The translations under genes and the position numbers were made by a program. Below, in pieces: positions 9,001 to 9,224 of a stretch of DNA of 9,224 nucleotides. Origin of the DNA: an uncultured Bacteroidales bacterium. Lineage in GTDB: Bacteria; Bacteroidota; Bacteroidia; Bacteroidales; Paludibacteraceae. The stretch is from assembly GCA_937885465.1 (NCBI GenBank), contig CAKZZM010000099.1, forward strand, positions 1-9,224, read 5' to 3'. Under the pieces are notes generated by a model. It was given only the letters and a program-made list of their open reading frames with translations. It ran no database searches and was not told the origin of the DNA. The stretch's first letter is position 1, and each line of letters starts with the position of its first letter.

Positions 9001-9224
9001 CTCCCGCTCCACCGAAGCGAAGTCACGTTTCGTCCTGCATCGCAAAACGAGTCATCTGACAACCGACATAGGTGAACGGCATAATGACCCCGTTGTCTAT
9101 CAGGAAGGTGGAGTGCTCTATCTGAGCAACCCCGACGCTGTCAGAATACTCGGCATAGATATATACGATGCTACGGGCAAACTCATAGGGACGTACGACC
9201 AAGCGTCTATACAAATGGATATGA
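1..9224 (+). CDS. Giant modular surface protein, probable T9SS-exported adhesin (partial, both ends missing)
   Basis: One reading frame starting at base 2 runs through all 3074 complete codons with no stop, so start, signal peptide and stop lie outside the window. The translation is rich in Thr, Ser, Ala and Gly. It consists of successive beta modules: seven InlB/Flg_new repeats ending in (A/T)-x-W, one fibronectin III, two Big_2, several Ig-like domains, five larger beta modules (A1-A5) and one alpha/beta domain. A Bacteroidota-type C-terminal region follows, with the start of a T9SS type A sorting domain. No transmembrane segment or LPXTG motif is seen. Proteins with this layout are typically secreted or surface-attached and act in adhesion or ligand binding; that role is inferred from architecture. 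No frameshift or internal stop was found. The remaining C-terminus is probably only a few dozen residues, whereas the missing N-terminus could be long. Every other sizeable open frame in the window overlaps this gene and shows no recognisable protein. Confidence 0.96.
2..91 (+). other. C-terminal end of an upstream module
   Basis: Residues 1-30 precede the first complete InlB-type repeat. They contain a Trp (8), a Cys (10) and Ser/Thr-rich strands, and end in a PTTY linker. The fragment is too short to classify. It resembles the tail of one of the beta modules seen later, so the repeat region probably continues upstream. Confidence 0.45.
92..334 (+). repeat. InlB B-type (Listeria-Bacteroides, Flg_new) repeat 1
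   Basis: Residues 31-111. The repeat opens with the strand TITFNKGTG, has KTGYDFSGW in the middle and closes with ITLTAQW, which is the family pattern. These repeats form small beta-grasp-like units in extracellular stalks. It is slightly long (81 residues, against roughly 70 usual) because of an insert after GW. Confidence 0.85.
347..580 (+). repeat. InlB B-type (Flg_new) repeat 2
   Basis: Residues 116-193. It has the opening strand ATITLNN, the core AKTGYTFGGYYT and the closing STLYAKW. It follows repeat 1 with only a four-residue linker, so the two are tandem. The GGYY in place of GW is a common variant. Bases 567-580 (coding for part of LYAKW) are identical to bases 3255-3268 in repeat 6. 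Confidence 0.85.
590..841 (+). repeat. InlB B-type (Flg_new) repeat 3, divergent
   Basis: Residues 197-280. ITLKTGSQGSG opens the unit, DGYDLLGYYTASSGG forms the centre and TTLYAQW closes it. An insert of about ten residues around DYITSSKWTH sits before the last strand. It is the third in an uninterrupted tandem of three. Confidence 0.78.
842..1264 (+). other. Beta module A1, bracketed by cysteines, unknown ligand
   Basis: Residues 281-421. The module starts with CYEGEI (C285) and ends with CPC (C419, C421). Its core strand VSLTLSNGYFYASDTIIMDG lines up with ITIYLASGMFQAGTVIVIGG in module A3 (bases 4034-4516), and both have an IR-containing strand with a Pro-Ser after it in the last third. 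The pattern suggests a beta-sandwich; the Cys positions could join N- and C-terminal strands through a disulfide, which is inference. No named family is recognised with confidence. Its base composition is more AT-rich than the flanking repeats. Confidence 0.6.
1271..1546 (+). other. Fibronectin type III domain
   Basis: Residues 424-515. It starts with PDAPTAF, continues with VTLSITDAGDAKSYDIYYS (strands B-C) and has the characteristic ISGLTAGTTYYAWVRSVCD (strand E/F turn and F strand). In Bacteroidota this variant, with a Cys in the VRSVC strand, is common in secreted proteins. It probably acts as a spacer. Confidence 0.82.
1553..1810 (+). other. Divergent InlB-type repeat module
   Basis: Residues 518-603. 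It opens with CTVTATVNPSGYGTLSAS, continues with strands rich in Thr and Ala (ITATAAATTAQYSY) and ends with AFSNWT followed by LAVRANFTR. This corresponds to the divergent InlB B-repeat (Flg_new_2-like) pattern, in which the closing W of the classic repeat is replaced by F in the ANF strand. It is a stalk module. Confidence 0.7.
1820..2035 (+). repeat. InlB B-type (Flg_new) repeat 4
   Basis: Residues 607-678. It has the classic layout: NYTLTWNLNGGT, then KTGYAFKSWNT, then MPAANTTYTAQW. Its length of 72 residues is typical for the family. Bases 2024-2035 repeat the 12 bases found at 323-334 in repeat 1, coding for TAQW. Confidence 0.88.
2042..2296 (+). other. Beta module often seen next to InlB-type repeats
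   Basis: Residues 681-765. The features are TSYTATFAAASGYVLPESIT, a GGSSI turn, TWDQATGALTIPAAYVTG and the closing NIVITIAG. This pattern (a GY-x-LP strand, a T-G-x-L-T-I-P strand and a G-x-I-x-I-T-I strand) occurs beside InlB-type repeats in surface proteins of Firmicutes and Bacteroidota. I know no specific function; it is probably another spacer. Confidence 0.6.
2312..2530 (+). repeat. InlB B-type (Flg_new) repeat 5
   Basis: Residues 771-843. The sequence YTVTYAANEGTG opens it, AVFRGWTYNGTFYQAG forms the centre, and ITMPNSNITLTAVW closes it. Only a short DDTD linker separates it from the preceding module. Confidence 0.86.
2552..3034 (+). other. Beta module A2, AT-richer, unknown ligand
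   Basis: Residues 851-1011. It contains alternating short strands and Asn/Thr/Ser-rich turns (for example TTSSNWTTTSNSS), the strand TTYTLKLGTKVATSITYYG, and ends with GDFHGVFVIQEA. The last strand resembles the closing 'G-x-x-I' strand of modules A4 and A5. I recognise no named family. Four lines of this segment (bases 2701-2940) average about 42% GC by hand count, well below the repeats around it. It sits between InlB repeats 5 and 6. Confidence 0.5.
3050..3268 (+). repeat. InlB B-type (Flg_new) repeat 6
   Basis: Residues 1017-1089. KTVTFDKGTQSG opens it, SNYTFDGWVT is the core, and KTIYAKW closes it. It contains an MPAA tetrapeptide that in repeats 4 and 7 sits before the last strand but here lies near the start, so the DNA identity at this point (atgcctgctgc) is probably codon habit and not a recent copy. 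Confidence 0.85.
3287..3529 (+). other. Ig-like domain 1 of C-terminal T9SS-protein type
   Basis: Residues 1096-1176. A Cys (1106) is followed by SSPTLTLSGSQTGLSYQLYK, then a GTGSALTW strand and AAGTYTVKN. The order (C, TLTLSGS, GLSYQLY, AGTYTV) matches the Ig-like spacer modules common in long Bacteroidota secreted proteins. It resembles the domain at bases 6329-6574. Confidence 0.7.
3530..3808 (+). other. Ig-like domain 2
   Basis: Residues 1177-1269. It includes the strand GAGLSYQWYTC, the strand TKYVCCVVTGTCGTVTSN and the closing MTVTITP. This is the usual Ig-like layout with Trp in strand C and Cys in strand F. It has Cys at 1216, 1249, 1250 and 1256, more than the standard pair. A 15-base stretch coding for GLSYQ is identical at 3362-3376 (domain 1) and 3623-3637 here. 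Confidence 0.75.
3815..4030 (+). repeat. InlB B-type (Flg_new) repeat 7
   Basis: Residues 1272-1343. This is the most canonical copy: YNLTYDTNGGSGTF, then VFLGWNTAADGSGTMYQPG, then MPAAAVTLTAQW. It is the last of the seven; no classic copy appears downstream, so the architecture changes after base 4030. Confidence 0.92.
4034..4516 (+). other. Beta module A3, bracketed by cysteines, related to A1
   Basis: Residues 1345-1505. It begins three residues after the repeat's closing W with SECFKI (C1347) and ends with GCVEC (C1502, C1505). Its core strands ITIYLASGMFQAGTVIVIGG and EGTIRCTIKMPSSY match positions in A1, giving the same order: Cys, SG-x-F-x-A strand, IR strand, Pro-Ser turn, terminal Cys pair. 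No catalytic motif is evident. Sampled lines (4141, 4201, 4441) are 35-47% GC. Confidence 0.6.
4526..4771 (+). other. Bacterial Ig-like domain, group 2 (Big_2)
   Basis: Residues 1509-1590. The hallmark is VTYSSSDATVVEVNSSTGAI followed by TAKKAGSATITAS, a close match to the Big_2 pattern (W/Y-S-S-S-D ... V ... G-x-I/V-T-A-K-K-A-G-x-A-T-I-T-A). A C-A-A-E-A-T-C segment (1579-1585) supplies two close cysteines before the last strand. It acts as a stalk or adhesin spacer. Confidence 0.87.
4781..5257 (+). other. Beta-sandwich module A4
   Basis: Residues 1594-1752. It opens with AFTLNTTSWNN, has DNYMELDFTVASGKELHVTG followed by FRVVLYDATGNEVTF, and ends with VVKMRIYAWGWNNGYRFG and VGIQGTIE. The order (a Y-x-E-x-x-F-T-V strand, a G-x-x-L/F-x-V-T-x-V strand, a R-V-V-L-x-D strand, an L/M-R-I-Y strand, a closing G-I-x-G-x-I strand) is typical of jelly-roll-like modules in Bacteroidales secreted proteins. 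Carbohydrate binding is possible but not shown. Unlike A2, A3 and A5 it is not obviously AT-rich. Confidence 0.6.
5267..5548 (+). other. Ig-like module
   Basis: Residues 1756-1849. It has TPVFTWTTKPSSTVNTGG, a strand containing FSFTILESGEWKHV, and the closing TYAAKTEDYQITVTRC. The strand pattern and the 'A-K-T-E-D-Y-x-I-T-V' ending resemble Ig-like spacers that follow sugar-binding-like modules. The family assignment is uncertain. Confidence 0.5.
5555..6025 (+). other. Beta module A5, strongly AT-rich start
   Basis: Residues 1852-2008. It contains YWQTTDVGWVQLK, a Tyr/Asn-rich stretch (GYSYYYDSNANYF), HLRLYTHGSAVTLSDIYIS, SVGYVDILLGEKIPAGYYGF and the closing CHLVGLTIFTSS. The last part, a hydrophobic strand, a Pro-containing turn, then an I-x-L-x-I strand, resembles the end of A3 and A4. 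Lines at 5641-5820 average about 39% GC by hand count. No named family is recognised. Confidence 0.5.
6032..6328 (+). other. Big_2-like Ig domain, second copy
   Basis: Residues 2011-2109. The diagnostic stretch is GVLYTSSNTNYATVDAEGKV, followed by GQTVTIKAQLPE and the closing LSYTINITS. This matches Big_2 with a slightly long first half. It follows A5 directly, as the first Big_2 follows A3. Confidence 0.75.
6329..6574 (+). other. Ig-like domain 3
   Basis: Residues 2110-2191. C2110 and C2127 lie before VTLTLTGHQSGSTVNWYRQG; next come a GTGASLTT strand, AGTYYAVSNGSC and VTITNI. The order matches the domain at bases 3287-3529 (C, TLTLxGxQxG, GTGxxLT, AGTY), so the two are related copies. Confidence 0.72.
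6575..6853 (+). other. Putative Ig (He_PIG/cadherin-like) module
   Basis: Residues 2192-2284. The central part, VSYTLSDGKVVMSGTPTS followed by AGDQVITLRAKSKCG, resembles 'putative Ig' modules, in which a GTP-containing turn (...L-x-G-T-P-T-x...G-x-x-x-I-T-L-x-A) is typical. It ends the run of Ig-like spacers and adjoins the alpha/beta domain. Confidence 0.6.
6863..7591 (+). other. Alpha/beta domain resembling ThuA / class I amidotransferase-like fold
   Basis: Residues 2288-2530, the only segment with alternating strands and helices. In order: strand LAYVVRS, helix STLRTALEDGG, strand YTVTNVN, helix TSRQAILAYYSQF, strand DVVLITDFL, helix NGYVNALGNLVDI, strand LPVLSMEAFV, the segment YLTCTSHEIFSSLD (compare the H-P-I-x-x-G-L segment of ThuA-like proteins), strand AIIFGLNG, and a last helix TAGAAMVKEMVEYLLKTG. 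The last two parts match the 'x-x-F-x-G-L ... L-T-x-x-G-x-x-L-x-x-x-A-x-x-W/Y-L' ending of ThuA-like domains. C2424, H2427 and E2428 lie close together, but I see no complete nucleophile-elbow (G-x-C-x-G) motif, so activity is doubtful. It could be a structural or ligand-binding relative. The fold assignment is inference from the pattern. Confidence 0.55.
7610..7891 (+). other. Beta strand-repeat segment with GNW motif
   Basis: Residues 2537-2630. GTGNWDAVGNWGPN and the following P-D-K-T introduce V-R-I-E-A-D-C, then VKVQNGKTLTITPTGSLLIN. This 'W-x-x-x-x-N-W ... V-x-I ... C-x-V ... V-x-V-x-x-G-x-x-L-T-I-x-x-x-G-x-L-x-I' layout is common just before the C-terminal region of T9SS cargo and suggests a short beta-helix or ladder. 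No enzymatic residues are evident. Confidence 0.6.
7922..8581 (+). other. Conserved C-terminal beta region, first part
   Basis: Residues 2641-2860. Landmarks are SWQYVGVPF (2666-2674), WVDDGSGWQYI, TPFKGYALTQ, GWNLVANSWTAPIDIS (2751-2766), ATVYIFNTGT and APMQGFFISA (2826-2835). The W-x-x-(V/I)-G-x-P, G-W-N-L-V-A-N and P-x-Q-G-F-F-(I/V) motifs are typical of the long C-terminal region that precedes the sorting domain in many Bacteroidota secreted proteins. Function unknown; it may brace the attachment to the cell surface. Confidence 0.7.
8582..9046 (+). other. Conserved C-terminal beta region, second part
   Basis: Residues 2861-3015. It has PLRVRT, FRHVTMRVVG, DFDNGYDGRKVEG (2916-2928), FAPQLMV, a V-E-I-A-F-R-A-G-A-D strand, LELTDRQTGQTVDV and RFVLHR (3009-3014). 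The FDxxYDxxK turn, the L-x-D-x-x-T-G-x-x-x-D turn and the closing RF-x-L strand are features shared by C-terminal regions of Bacteroidales secreted proteins. The segment probably forms a beta-sandwich directly before the export signal. Confidence 0.68.
9098..9223 (+). other. T9SS type A C-terminal sorting domain, first half (truncated by window)
   Basis: Residues 3033-3074. YQEGGVLYLSNPDAVRILGI leads into DIYDATGKLIG and then QASIQMDM, where the window ends. This matches the start of the Por/T9SS C-terminal sorting domain (x-x-I-Y-D-x-x-G-K/R-x-(V/I)). The usual closing part, a G-x-Y-x-(V/I) strand, would fall after the window, which is why the stop is not seen. In T9SS cargo this domain directs passage across the outer membrane and is then cut off. 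The last 'tga' (9222-9224) is out of frame and is not a stop. Confidence 0.72.

Noticed and set aside
9222..9224. TGA at the end of the window as a stop codon
   Set aside because: In the main frame the last codons are GAT and ATG (9218-9223), so this TGA is one base out of frame. The sorting domain is also not yet complete.

Overview
The whole window lies inside one very large protein-coding gene on the + strand. Reading from base 2, I translated 3074 consecutive codons without meeting a stop, and the frame is still open at both edges. Neither the start codon nor the stop codon is present. There is no intergenic DNA, RNA gene, mobile element, CRISPR array, promoter or terminator that I can support.

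The product looks like a modular, threonine-rich, secreted surface protein (adhesin or ligand-binding type) of a Bacteroidota bacterium, most likely in the order Bacteroidales. The reasons are seven Listeria-Bacteroides (InlB B-type, Flg_new) repeats, fibronectin III, Big_2 and other Ig-like modules, and a C-terminal region of the kind found in Bacteroidota secreted proteins. At the very end there is what looks like the first half of a type IX secretion system (T9SS) type A sorting domain (GIDIYDATGKLI...). I cannot name the genus.

Layout (residue 1 = bases 2-4). Bases 92-841: three InlB-type repeats. 842-1264: a cysteine-bracketed beta module (A1). 1271-1546: fibronectin III. 1553-1810: divergent InlB-like module. 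1820-2530: two InlB repeats flanking a beta module. 2552-3034: AT-richer module A2. 3050-3268: InlB repeat 6. 3287-3808: two Ig-like domains. 3815-4030: InlB repeat 7. 4034-4516: module A3, related to A1. 4526-4771: Big_2. 4781-5257: module A4. 5267-5548: Ig-like. 5555-6025: AT-rich module A5. 6032-6853: Big_2, Ig-like and putative-Ig modules. 6863-7591: an alpha/beta domain resembling the ThuA / class I glutamine-amidotransferase-like fold. 7610-9046: conserved C-terminal beta region. 9098-9223: partial T9SS sorting signal.

Inferred working model: the protein is exported by Sec through a signal peptide lying upstream of the window, then passed through the outer membrane by T9SS using the C-terminal signal. 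InlB and Ig-like repeats form an extended stalk carrying roughly 135-165-residue modules (A1-A5) and one alpha/beta domain outward. The ligand is unknown. The most notable points are the base-composition mosaic (stalk repeats near 60% GC, A-type modules near 40% in hand-counted samples), the recurring A-type modules with conserved cysteines at their ends, and the alpha/beta domain placed near the C-terminus of an otherwise beta protein.
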